Positions 1 to 7,421 of a stretch of DNA of 17,076 nt are shown here, one piece after another. The notes under the pieces were generated by a model. It had not been told where the DNA came from. It did not search any database and saw only the letters and a program-made list of their open reading frames with translations. Source of the stretch: Goniomonas avonlea (taxonomy: Eukaryota; Cryptophyceae; Goniomonadida; Goniomonadaceae); NCBI GenBank assembly GCA_003573635.1, contig QUTJ01031754.1, positions 1 through 17,076 of the forward strand, given 5' to 3'. The translations under genes and the position numbers were made by a program. The first letter of the stretch is position 1; every line of letters starts with the position of its first letter.

Positions 1-13
1 ACTGAAAAAAAAC

Positions 14-37
14 GTCGTACTGGTACGATATCGTACT
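14..37. repeat. Clustered inverted repeat (TCGTAC/GTACGA)
   Basis: The hexamer TCGTAC at 15-20 is followed by its complement GTACGA at 23-28 and by TCGTAC again at 31-36. The last two form a perfect 14-bp palindrome, GTACGATATCGTAC, at 23-36. The first two can form a hairpin with a 2-nt spacer. This is read directly from the bases. Function is unknown; it could be part of a larger repeat cut by the window edge. Confidence 0.6.
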
Positions 38-60
38 CGACTAGGAGGCACTAGGTACAT

Positions 61-577
61 CCGTTGTCCAGACTGTGTTGGATCCACCAACGATATGTGC
101 TGCCACCTTGTCGCTGAGGGTAACCTTTGAGCCCTATGCCCAGATTTCCTGGACAGGCATGACCTGGACAGTGGGGTGTCAACTTTGACCCAGCGGTCGC
201 TGCTGTCAGCTGCAAACAGGTTGATGGATTTCGTCTGTTTCCAACTTGGCCCAACATCTTGTGTCTATGAGGCCTTCATTGGCCACTGCTTCTACTCAGA
301 AAGTTACTCTGTCCACTTTTGGATCGCCAAGCCCCTGTTCTGCAAGGACAAGCACTTCGACCCTCTTCTTGCCACCCTGTAGCTCTGTGCAACACTTTTG
401 GAGTGCCAGTACCCTAAAGCCTGAAACTGCTCATCAGAGAGGTGTTCATCAGGGAGGAGACCCATATCTGAGACCATCTACCTGAACCACTTGCAGAATG
501 ACTGACCACCAAGCTCCTCGTATGTGTGGCAGTGTGTTCCATCTTGTACTGGATCAAGCTCAGTGTGGTGATCACTA
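61..577. other. Unassigned stretch before the first retroelement fragment
   Basis: Several short open frames overlap here on the plus strand, for example 176-382 and 246-485, but none shows a motif I recognise and they compete with each other. Because the next segment looks like the tail of a polyprotein on the plus strand, this may be earlier, more decayed sequence of the same element. That is inference only. Confidence 0.3.
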
Positions 578-960
578 TTGGGTCATCCGCCCCCCTGTAT
601 CCCTACACAGCACCACCACTTTCCAGGTCTTGCTGTTGAGATCCAAACATTTAGCGGTAACTTCAAGGAATCCTTCAGGTTTCTATCCTACACATCTTGG
701 TCTGTGAAGCACTTTGTGGAGTTTGCAGCCAAGCTTGGCCTGGACTGTGTGTGCACCCACATCACAGGCAAGCTCAACCGTGCCCACACCATACCATGCA
801 CACTCACACACTCTAACATGTCGCTACATTCAGCCTTCCTTGGCTGGCTATCTGCTCTCCCACCACGAGTGGCTTGAACAATTACTTGGTGTAACTCACA
901 CCAAAGTGTTCGTAGACGGGACAACACCCCACACACAACACCCCCCAAGTATCGGTGCTT
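578..960 (+). pseudogene. Retroelement pol tail fragment (RNase H-like), fragment F1
   Basis: The frame open at 578-877 contains FVEFAAKLGLDCVCTHITGK followed by LNRAHT, with the GKLN codons at 767-778. Retroelement RNase H domains usually end with a helix followed by an HIxGKLNxAAD-type word, and this segment matches that arrangement, with the AAD/LSR part eroded. Further on, SLHSAFLGWLSALPP is read in this frame and then HEWLEQLLGVTHTKVF in another, so at least one indel is present near 875. The word CVHVTGKLNY in copy A at about 9190-9217 is similar, so this could instead be the connection segment of the same family. No active domain is complete. It lies upstream of a GC-rich block and has no visible partner genes. 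I am fairly confident it is retroelement-derived and less sure which subdomain it is. Confidence 0.45.
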
Positions 961-978
961 CTTCCCCTGCTCCCGGTT

Positions 979-1618
979 TCATCTTCCCAGGCTAGGCCGG
1001 GACACAATGGATGTCACTGAGGGGTCTGACTCCCCAGAGTCCGACGTCTCCTCCTCCTCACCCGTCTCGTCCAACTCGTCCAACTCCGCCTGTTCTGACT
1101 CCAATGAATCCGACTTCTTTCCGGAAGCCACCCGCAACTTCCCTCCTCTGGTCGTGCGACCATGCTTTGCTGCAGCCCCCGCCGTTGCTCTGCGCTTGCG
1201 TTTCGGGGTAGATTCGGGGAGGAGGCACCTTCCTCCCCCTCTCCTTTTCCGCTGGAGGGCCTGCCTTCCGCGTGATGCACTCCAGTTCCAGCCGGGCATC
1301 CGGAGCTTCTTCTCATGGTGTTTGAGCTTCTTTGCCAGCCTTCGCACCTCCTTGGGTAGCCGTTTTCCCACCGACCCCGCCTCCGATGTGAGATCCACCC
1401 GGATTGGTCTGGGGGGCCACTGGGCTTGCGCCGCCACCGCCGAGTCGGTCATCGTCAGCGTCATCGGAGACAGGACCAGCCCCAGCTCCGCTGCTTCCTT
1501 CTCCTGCAGCCTGCAGCCAGCAACGACACTCCTCAATAAAGCGCTTACACGCCTCTTCCTTCTCCACTTTCGCCTCATGTTCCCTGGCTCCGCGCCCTCA
1601 ACTGAAACTCTGTCCTAG
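979..1618. other. GC-rich segment open on both strands; minus-strand basic/acidic protein possible
   Basis: The minus strand is open at 979-1578 (199 codons) and the plus strand at 1007-1618 (203 codons). The minus reading has a more protein-like layout: a Lys/Arg-rich middle (KEVRRLAKKLKHHEKKLR, then KRKRR) and an acidic Ser/Glu-rich C-terminus (ELDELDETGEEEETSDSGES), as in many nuclear or chromatin proteins. A different minus frame at 1313-1567 starts MEKEEACKRFIEECRCWLQ and also looks plausible, so a frameshift near 1320-1400 could join the two. The plus reading begins Asp/Ser-rich, which is mostly the complement of the acidic run. No catalytic domain is recognised. A GC-rich segment produces chance open frames, so the strand call is tentative. 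Alternatives are a decayed host exon or a gag-like remnant. Confidence 0.3.
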
Positions 1619-1797
1619 GGGTTATATTCTAATTCCTTGGAAAAATTCAGATCGATCCGCCAACTGTAGTGCAAATATCCCATTTTGCCTTAAGGTGAAT
1701 TTGAATTACAATCATATTTTTATGATATCATATCTGACGAGTAGGCACTACCCAGAACCTCAGGGGGGAAGCCCACCTTCTTGTTGATCGCTGAAAT

Positions 1798-1842
1798 CTG
1801 TGAGAATGGGTTAGAAATGGAATAAAACATTACAACACTTAC
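1798..1842 (-). other. Intron, 45 bp, GT..AG
   Basis: On the minus strand the intron starts GTAAGTG and ends TCTAACCCATTCTCACAG. The donor and the branch-point-plus-acceptor block match the other introns of this locus. It joins the exon ending NNESNEDL to the terminal exon. Confidence 0.7.
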
Positions 1843-1939
1843 CAAGATCCTCATTAGATTCGTTGTTGTCAAAGGGGTCGATGGTGGTGGTACTCCTGTT
1901 GGTTGACTCTGAGAGCAACTTGTGCAGGTCGTCGTTGAA

Positions 1940-1992
1940 CTGTGAAAATGGGTTAGTGAATGAAAGAGTGATGGAAAATCAATAATACTGAC
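1940..1992 (-). other. Intron, 53 bp, GT..AG
   Basis: On the minus strand it starts GTCAGTATT and ends ACTAACCCATTTTCACAG. Removing it joins LWEACK to FNDDLHKLL in phase 0, which is the strongest splice evidence at this locus. Confidence 0.75.
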
Positions 1993-2204
1993 CTTGCATG
2001 CCTCCCAAAGCTGGTTAAGCATTGGGATTAGTTTGCGAAGCGGGTGATCGATTCAGATCACGCAGGGGTACCTGTGGCAGAAGAGGAACCACTGGATCAA
2101 GCGGTCGATCATGCGCTTGGACTTGAGAAGGTTCTCCTTGCACTATGTGTCCCAAGTCTCTTCCTTGTTGATCTTTTTCTTGATTGAGGATTGCACCCAT
2201 AGAC

Positions 2205-2253
2205 CTGTGAGAATCGGGTTAGAGAAAAAAAATCGCAACTAGACTCGACTTAC
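2205..2253 (-). other. Intron, 49 bp, GT..AG
   Basis: On the minus strand it starts GTAAGTCGAG and ends TCTAACCCGATTCTCACAG. Splice signals are clear. The reading frame does not pass cleanly from the upstream exon (ending HVVSHINS) into the best frame of the downstream exon, so an indel is likely near the junction. Confidence 0.7.
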
Positions 2254-2372
2254 CTTGAATTGATGTGGCTGACCACATGGAACTTGCTTTCATCCTCCAG
2301 AGCCATGTAGTAGAGCTTGGTAAGCTCTTCGGTGCTCTTGTTGACAAGGTCAGACAGATTGATGTTCAAAGC

Positions 2373-2424
2373 CTGTCGAAAATGGGTTAGTAAAAATCAG
2401 TGCTCGCTCAGTGTGTGGACTTAC
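2373..2424 (-). other. Intron, 52 bp, GT..AG
   Basis: On the minus strand it starts GTAAGTCCAC and ends ACTAACCCATTTTCGACAG. Removing it joins RIKKEVIKFE to ALNINLSDLV in frame. Confidence 0.75.
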
Positions 2425-2699
2425 CTCAAACTTGATGACTTCCTTCTTGATGCGCATCTCCATCATCTTCTTCTTCCTGTCGCGTTAGCATTGAAGAATC
2501 ACATCAATGAGATGCTTGATGCTTTCTTTTTCCTTGTTGTTTCCTTCTTCTTTTCCTTTGGCGGCGTCCTTTTCAACCAGACCTGGGTTTTCTGGTTTTC
2601 TCTGTTTTTTCCGGATTGTGCATTGCGTGCTCTGTCCTGGAAAGGCTTCTGTCTGAGGTAGTTCCCGACTTCTGAAAAAGGGTTCATTCTTCTTCTTTA

Positions 2700-3028
2700 C
2701 TCAACTACTGATGGCAGAACAGGAGCCATCACAACCAACAACACAGGTGAGCTGCAAAAGTTGGAGATGCAGATGGTGGGGGCTGTTCTGGGGGTGGTTA
2801 GGGTTCGTGCCAGGACTGGGAACGGGGTGCTGGCCGATCCATCGAGTGAAATCCATTGAGTGATCCATCGGGTTGTTATGAATCTATTTTTCAGATGGGT
2901 GAAGTCGCACTAGGACCCAGCAGCCTGGGGGGCCACTTTCTCGAGCGACAAAAGTGGTCTTGAGAACAGAGAGATGAGCAGTGGCACGGCTCGTTGGGTC
3001 CCAAAGTTGTTTTATTGTTCTTTCAATA
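2700..3028. other. No gene recognised
   Basis: No convincing reading frame and no RNA gene seen. Around 2838-2872 a decayed repetition of ATCCATCGAGTGA-like words is visible. The sequence is of ordinary composition and probably intergenic. Confidence 0.4.
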
Positions 3029-3060
3029 ATTCTTCACAGAATGGATTCTTCACAGAATGG
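3029..3060. repeat. Perfect 16-bp tandem duplication
   Basis: ATTCTTCACAGAATGG occurs twice back to back at 3029-3044 and 3045-3060 with no mismatch. Each unit contains the short palindrome ATTCT..AGAAT. Perfect identity suggests a recent slippage event. Confidence 0.9.
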
Positions 3061-3075
3061 GATCCCTGTTGGTGC

Positions 3076-3171
3076 CTCTCAGTTGTTAGACGCAGATGCG
3101 AGCACTGTGGTGCTCGAGCACTGAGCACGAGCACTCTCAGTTGTTAGACGCAGATGCGAGCACTGTGGTGC
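3076..3171. repeat. Two 38-bp direct repeats, period 58, separated by a palindromic spacer
   Basis: The 38 bases starting CTCTCAGTTGTTAGACGCAG are identical at 3076-3113 and 3134-3171. The spacer overlaps a perfect 12-bp palindrome, GTGCTCGAGCAC, at 3110-3121, and repeats the word GAGCAC. This is a recent local duplication; the function is unknown. Confidence 0.9.
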
Positions 3172-3559
3172 GCCTCAGGCCATGGCAGAAAAACTGGGAA
3201 GGATATGCCTTGGCATTGACCCAGTGCGATCGTTGGCGCTCACCAACGACCCCTCCTTGCCTTTTACTGAGTGTGTAGTGGCAGGAGTACCAGAGAGATG
3301 CAAACCCATCTCTCTCCTGTGGAGGAGATGGGAAGTCCTGGCAGTCCCCTGAGTCCCGAGGAGGGTGGAACTGTCCAGGCAAAGAAGGACGAAATCTTTG
3401 CAGAAACCAATTATTCATTCTAACCTCACAGGTTGATAGCTTTGAAGAACTAACCTGTGCCCTTGAAGATGATCCGAGGACTCATGACAAGATGAACCCT
3501 CTCACAGCACAAAACTTCGAATCAATAGTTACCCCTCTCTCTACCACAACCAGAATTGA
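3172..3559. other. No gene recognised
   Basis: Only short competing frames are present, the longest a minus-strand frame of 93 codons at 3137-3418, with no motif I recognise. There are no splice blocks of the type seen at 1720-2671. Confidence 0.35.
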
Positions 3560-3639
3560 ATCATTTTTTCTGATCATGCAGACTGCAGCGACCGTGGAGG
3601 ACAATCTCTACAGTCCGCTTAGTTACCGTGGATGAGGAC

Positions 3640-3760
3640 ACCGGCAGTGCATCCGCCACCCAGGTCATCACCTCTGCCTTCCTGACCGGAGAACTGAAAA
3701 AGTTCTCCGGCATTGTCGCGATTGTGGTGCTCCAGTCTGCCATAGTGCAGAATGTCACGC
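3640..3760 (+). pseudogene. Cys/His-rich zinc-finger-like fragment
   Basis: One plus frame reads RRTEKVLRHCRDCGAPVCHS followed by AECHA, with His or Cys codons at 3711, 3714, 3723, 3738, 3741, 3753 and 3756. The spacing is HCx2Cx4CHx3CH, suggestive of zinc binding. C-terminal zinc domains of PiggyBac-type transposases have a similar look, but I find no DDE core around it, so that link is speculative. The other two frames are also open or nearly so, and a frameshift right after the cluster is needed to continue into CFNKPLAG. Confidence 0.2.
3686..3710. repeat. Perfect 10-bp stem hairpin with GAAAA loop
   Basis: CCGGAGAACT at 3686-3695 pairs perfectly with AGTTCTCCGG at 3701-3710 around the 5-nt loop GAAAA. 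It lies immediately before a Cys/His cluster in one frame. It could be structured RNA, a relic of a transposon end, or chance. Confidence 0.7.
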
Positions 3761-5490
3761 AGGTGGCGGCAGGACTGTTTCAACAAACCCCTGGCTGGCA
3801 GATCATGGTTCACCCCAATTTACACAAGCACTCCTCTACTGTGCCAAGCCACAAGAGGTTCATCAAGTAGGTGGTCCAAAGGGGTATTCTCAGGGAAGAA
3901 GCAGGGGCAGCCTTGACCTTGTTGAACTGTTCCATCCCTCCGAGGGTGTTGTGAAAGAGCACTGGGCAGGAGTACCATCAACAGGTGTCCTGCAGGATGC
4001 TGGCAGTGCTCCTTCAGCACAAAACAAGCTACAGAGACTATTACTGGCAGAAGCTCATCACCGCAGAACAGGCCGCTGAGACAGAACGACATACGTTTCC
4101 GGGACCGGACTTCCATCAGGCCCACATAGCGTCACAGGAATTTCACCACAGGTGCTTCAACCACAGCTGCGGCATCCCCTGTTTTCTTCTTTTTCTGAGG
4201 TTTTGGTGCAGGATTGAGTGCAGCAAGCAGCCGACTGCGGAGACGTTGGGCTCGCAGGAACACCAGAACACTCACCTCAACCCCTCTGCGACAGGCTCTT
4301 CGACAGGTCGATCCAATATTCTGCACTACGTGTTAAATGCGTCAATGCCTTGGACAAAGCACCTTGTTTTCGTTTCCAGCGGCACCTCGATGACTACAGT
4401 TTTCTCGCCTTTNACAGCACGTACACTGACGGTTTTTGGAAACACTGTCATACCAACCATCAGGTACNCACAAGTGACAAGTCGAAAACCCTTTTGTGGC
4501 TTGATTCAGGCTCTGAGTGGGCTCTGGAAACACTCCCGCATTGCGAGCATCCGCCACTCGAAGGCTTCAAAGCCAGCACAATACAAGCAGCACAACAGCA
4601 CCAGGTAGATGTCATGCAAGTCAGTTCCACTTCCACCCCACCACCTACACTGATGGTGACTATGTCTTGGTGTTATCTAAGCTTCACCCACCAGAGTGAG
4701 GACTTGGTGAGCTTGAAGACATCAGACCTCCAGTTGCGTCTTCATATCTGACTTGCGGACTGTTACATTGTCCCCTCTGTTCCACCTACCTTTGCAGGTG
4801 TGGAGGAGGTCATACTGACGCCAGTTGCAGCCACAATAAGGGAGGCCCAAGTGAATGGGAATGACAGCAAGGTTACTCCGAGGTTGTCAGCCATCTAAAA
4901 ATTGTGAATGCAGAAGAAAAGGTAGAGCTATGCGCTGGAGGGTGGCTTGGCCACTTGCCAGGCTTTGATACACAGTCCTTGGGCTGATTTGCCACTGATT
5001 TGCTGCTGGGTCATTTAAACACACATGAAACACGTTGCAAGACATTGTAAGAGTCAACTCTGCAACACAGTCTGCTTATTGGGTGCCCTGGCTGTTGTCC
5101 GCCCTGGAAAACACGTTGGAACCTGAACGAAGGTGTGCTGGCAGGTTGCTTACAGGTCAGTGGCAAATCAGATCAAGGACTGTGTTTCAAAGCAAGTGGC
5201 CAGAACGGCCTGGGGCCTGTGATTTTTTTTTGATAGTGTCTTTGGACCACATCACACTCCACAATGATGCATTCAATGAGAAACTCTTTCATTCAATTCC
5301 GACTCACAGCCAGACATCAACATCAGTGCACCTTGTTCCAGCACCGGCAGTCCACAGTAAACACCGGGAGTTGAGGCCCACCAGTACATTAGCCGTCAAC
5401 ATTGCACTTGTTCAGAGCTCTTCACACTCTGTGGATGCTGCGGCACCAGATTGCTCCTACCCTCCCACATTTCTTCACTTCTTGTTGTGA
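3761..5490. other. Degenerate sequence, no coherent gene
   Basis: Long frames exist on the plus strand (3985-4608, 4218-4751, 5035-5490) and the minus strand (3820-4125, 4132-4326), but they overlap and carry no motif I can name. The minus frame at 4132-4326 has a Lys-rich low-complexity run (PAPKPQKKKKTGDAAAVVEA). A plus reading near 4920-4970 gives ELCAGGWLGHLPGFD, which looks protein-like but is unidentified. N positions at 4413 and 4468 interrupt frames. Most likely this is decayed mobile-element sequence. Confidence 0.3.
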
Positions 5491-5797
5491 CGAATGTGAG
5501 GGATTGTTTTCACATAATGAGGTATATTGAGGAGCACTCTTTCATCTTATGAGACAAACTACTAGAGCAACTGACACACACAGAGCAAGAGAGAGAGAGA
5601 TAGAGATTTGGATGGGTGAAGGGATTTCACATTATGTGCTCCCCAGAGCTGATCAGACTTGGATGGCCTGGGACTATCATAGGTCACAAAACACAGGACA
5701 ACCTATCCGAACATGTGTACTCACACTGTGTGTGTCAAAACTTGGGAAATGTTTCACCATGTTGTTTGCATTCCTGGCTGCTCGATGTTGTCCACTG

Positions 5798-5809
5798 CCC
5801 CCCCCCCCC
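5798..5809. repeat. Homopolymer run of 12 C
   Basis: Twelve consecutive C residues, followed by TCCTCTC. Prone to sequencing and replication slippage, so frames crossing it are unreliable. Confidence 0.9.
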
Positions 5810-6302
5810 TCCTCTCTTAATTTTAATTTGCTCAACTTCCCCTGTGGGAGTCTGTATTGTCTATCAAAATGTCTATCGCTGTAACCACAGTCACGTGCCA
5901 ACACTGGACAACTGTCTGTACTTGCAAAAACACAAAACACTCTATGTTAACCAGTTGCATGAAACTTTGGAACTCGAAGCCAATTTGCGAATCTGGGGCA
6001 ATAACAAGCATGGGGTGAGCCAGATGGAGAGAGAATCGGAGAGCTAGGAGGGTGCACACAGTTCACTTTTATGTTTTGTTTTTTGTTTATGCACTCACCT
6101 TGCTCCAACAGCAAACAATCACAACCCTACGCGGCGGCGCGGGTTTTTTGGAGGGAGCGCTGCTGGGGGATGACGCGCCGGCAGATATGACAGTGACCTG
6201 CATCACAAATTGCACCTTTATGGTTGTTGATCGCACTCCATATCTCTCAGTACTGGTGTGTGGTGTGTGTGTGTCCTTTTCTTATCACTTGCTGCAGTGT
6301 GG

Positions 6303-6345
6303 AGGCCGGGGGGAGGGGGCGGGGGGAGGAGGGGAGGTGAGAGTG
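6303..6345 (+). repeat. G-rich tract with quadruplex potential
   Basis: The plus strand carries several G-runs of four to six residues separated by one to three bases (GGGGGGAGGGGGCGGGGGG and onwards). This meets the usual pattern for intramolecular G-quadruplexes. Whether it folds is not known. Confidence 0.6.
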
Positions 6346-6628
6346 TGAGTGCAGAGGTCATGTCCCTGTTCCTTTTGTAGCTGCGGTGTTGGTTACAAAA
6401 TGGAAACCATTTTTTTTCCCCCATTTTTCTGGAACTGGAGATGTGTCTAACCCCGGTGAGAGATGTCCATGCAGAGCAGTCCATGAGGAAAAGAGAAACT
6501 GCACAGAGTGTGCAATACTGAGGTGGAGAATTGGCTCTCCCACAATGCACTGCAGATCTCGGTGTCTCTCTGTTTGTGTTGTCTGTGTGTGTGTTCCAAA
6601 GCGACACGTGTGTTGCTTTATATTGTCT

Positions 6629-6704
6629 CTGACTCGAGTCAGGTCTCTGGCCTGTTCGCAAGTCTTTAGACTTACACTAGCACAATGGTCTTGTACTGCA
6701 AGAC
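6629..6704. repeat. Three consecutive small palindromes/hairpins
   Basis: A perfect 14-bp palindrome, CTGACTCGAGTCAG, lies at 6629-6642. A hairpin AAGTCT-TT-AGACTT follows at 6660-6673, and GTCTTG-TACTG-CAAGAC at 6688-6704. Centres are about 30 bp apart. The cluster lies just before the start of the longest retroelement copy. Confidence 0.65.
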
Positions 6705-6815
6705 TGCGAGCTTCAGCTCTAGTTTGCCCATCTATCGTTCTTGCCGCTTCTGGCTCTCTTCTCAGCTCTCTGTGAACTGGTGTGAGTCTAATTCAGGTAG
6801 TCTGAATCCACACAA

Positions 6816-7421
6816 GTGACCCGAACGAACAGTGGCCTTTTGTTTCATGTCGCTCATGCTGGGAACTCTGGGGTCTTTGCCTGTTGTGCTTTCTTGGATT
6901 TTTGTAGTGATCTTAGCGATCCTTGCCCTCCTTACCATCACTGTTTTCACAGTGGAGTCCAGACTTTTATTCGAAAAGACACCCAATGCACCCATCGTTC
7001 CCCAGTTACACTGCTCTGCCCGTTCACAAATGGTGCTTACGAGATTCACGCCATGCCTGTGAGAGCAGTTGGCATCTCTGATGCCGACTACCTGGCCCTG
7101 CTTCACCCCAACCATTGTGACTCAGAACCTGCTTGCAACTCCGGACAGCCTCTACATTTTGAACGCCGACCTCAACATGTTCGAGGACACCTGCATATCC
7201 ACGACTGCCCCACACATGTCGATGGCCAGGTTACTGCCAGCATGAGCCATATGCTCTGCCTGACCTGCAGCTCCATCTGGGATCGGGACTGCACCAACTG
7301 CAGCAAGATGCACCACTTCGAGACAGGTGCCCATGTCTGCGACGAATGTCTCAGCTGCAGCAATGTCGCACACCCGAAGTTATTGCCTGTCACGAACTGG
7401 AGCAGGTTACCGATTTCTTGA
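6816..7421 (+). pseudogene. Retroelement copy A: N-terminal Cys-rich part, gag-like
   Basis: One frame is open for 201 codons. Its second half contains MLCLTCSSIWDRDCTNCSKM then HHFETGAHVCDECLSCSN, giving Cys pairs in a Cx2C..Cx2C..Cx2Cx2C layout typical of structural zinc sites. It ends at 7421, while the neighbouring frame 7346-7828 takes over with ELEQVTDFLIGSTAALELAR, so an indel near 7370-7420 is likely. It precedes the gag-like and pol-like pieces on the same strand and is read here as the start of the same element. Family assignment is uncertain: the zinc pattern is visible, the gag role is inferred. Confidence 0.3.
6832..7062 (+). CDS. Short open frame with one strong hydrophobic segment; doubtful
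   Basis: This 76-codon frame starts at an ATG and has an unbroken hydrophobic stretch, roughly residues 5-38, including SWIFVVILAILALLTITVF, long enough to span a membrane. There is no recognised family and no partner. A competing plus frame (6816-7421) runs through the same bases and is the one that continues into the Cys-rich gag-like region, so this frame may be a by-product. Confidence 0.2.
   Translation: MAFCFMSLMLGTLGSLPVVLSWIFVVILAILALLTITVFTVESRLLFEKTPNAPIVPQLHCSARSQMVLTRFTPCL

Larger units (their letters stand above)
1720..2671 (-). pseudogene. Multi-exon gene or pseudogene of unknown function, C-terminal part
   Basis: Reading right to left, exons fall at about 2488-2671, 2425-2484 (possibly continuous with the first), 2254-2372, 1993-2204, 1843-1939 and 1720-1797. 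The first is Lys/Glu-rich (KDAAKGKEEGNNKEKESI, then KHLIDVILQC). It runs into KKKMMEMRIKKEVIKFE and, after an intron, ALNINLSDLVNKSTEELTK with LYYMALEDESKFHVV. Exon 1993-2204 reads best as NLLKSKRMIDRLIQWFLFCH and IPMLNQLWEACK, then FNDDLHKLLSESTN. The last exon can end AINKKVGFPPEVLGSAYSS. Breaks are a TAA at 2485-2487 (or an intron acceptor at 2477-2479), a TAG and a TGA inside exon 1993-2204, and a phase mismatch where that exon joins 2254-2372. All three stop types occur, which argues for decay rather than a changed genetic code. The product is mostly helical and charged; I do not recognise the family. Introns are listed separately. Confidence 0.55.
5491..6628. other. Noncoding stretch rich in simple sequence
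   Basis: No supported gene. It holds a GA-rich run at 5584-5607, a run of twelve C at 5798-5809, a CGGCGGCGCG block near 6131, a G-rich tract at 6303-6345 and a TG-rich run near 6570-6595. Short open frames on both strands are not convincing. Confidence 0.4.

Noticed and set aside
688-948. Minus-strand frame of 86 codons
   Set aside because: It lies opposite the GKLN-containing plus frame, which has recognisable retroelement words, so it is treated as a shadow.
1993-2487. Changed genetic code to explain in-frame stops
   Set aside because: TAA, TAG and TGA all occur in the inferred exons, and one exon junction is also out of phase, so decay or mis-splicing is simpler than reassigning three codons.
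3029-3171. CRISPR-like array
   Set aside because: Only two copies of each repeat, no regular spacers, and a eukaryotic context.
3561-3813. PiggyBac transposase gene
   Set aside because: Only a zinc-like cluster in one frame was seen. No DDD catalytic core or TTAA-flanked ends were found, so it is kept only as a weak resemblance.
4132-4326. Histone-like Lys-rich minus frame
   Set aside because: Only one Lys-rich run, next to uncharacteristic sequence; too weak to call a gene.
6218-6661. Minus-strand frame of 147 codons
   Set aside because: It crosses the G-rich tract and TG-rich runs and yields Pro-rich and His-rich low complexity, with no motif.
6650-6720. tRNA gene
   Set aside because: GTTCGCAA and nearby stems are suggestive, but no acceptor, D and anticodon arms can be paired into a cloverleaf.
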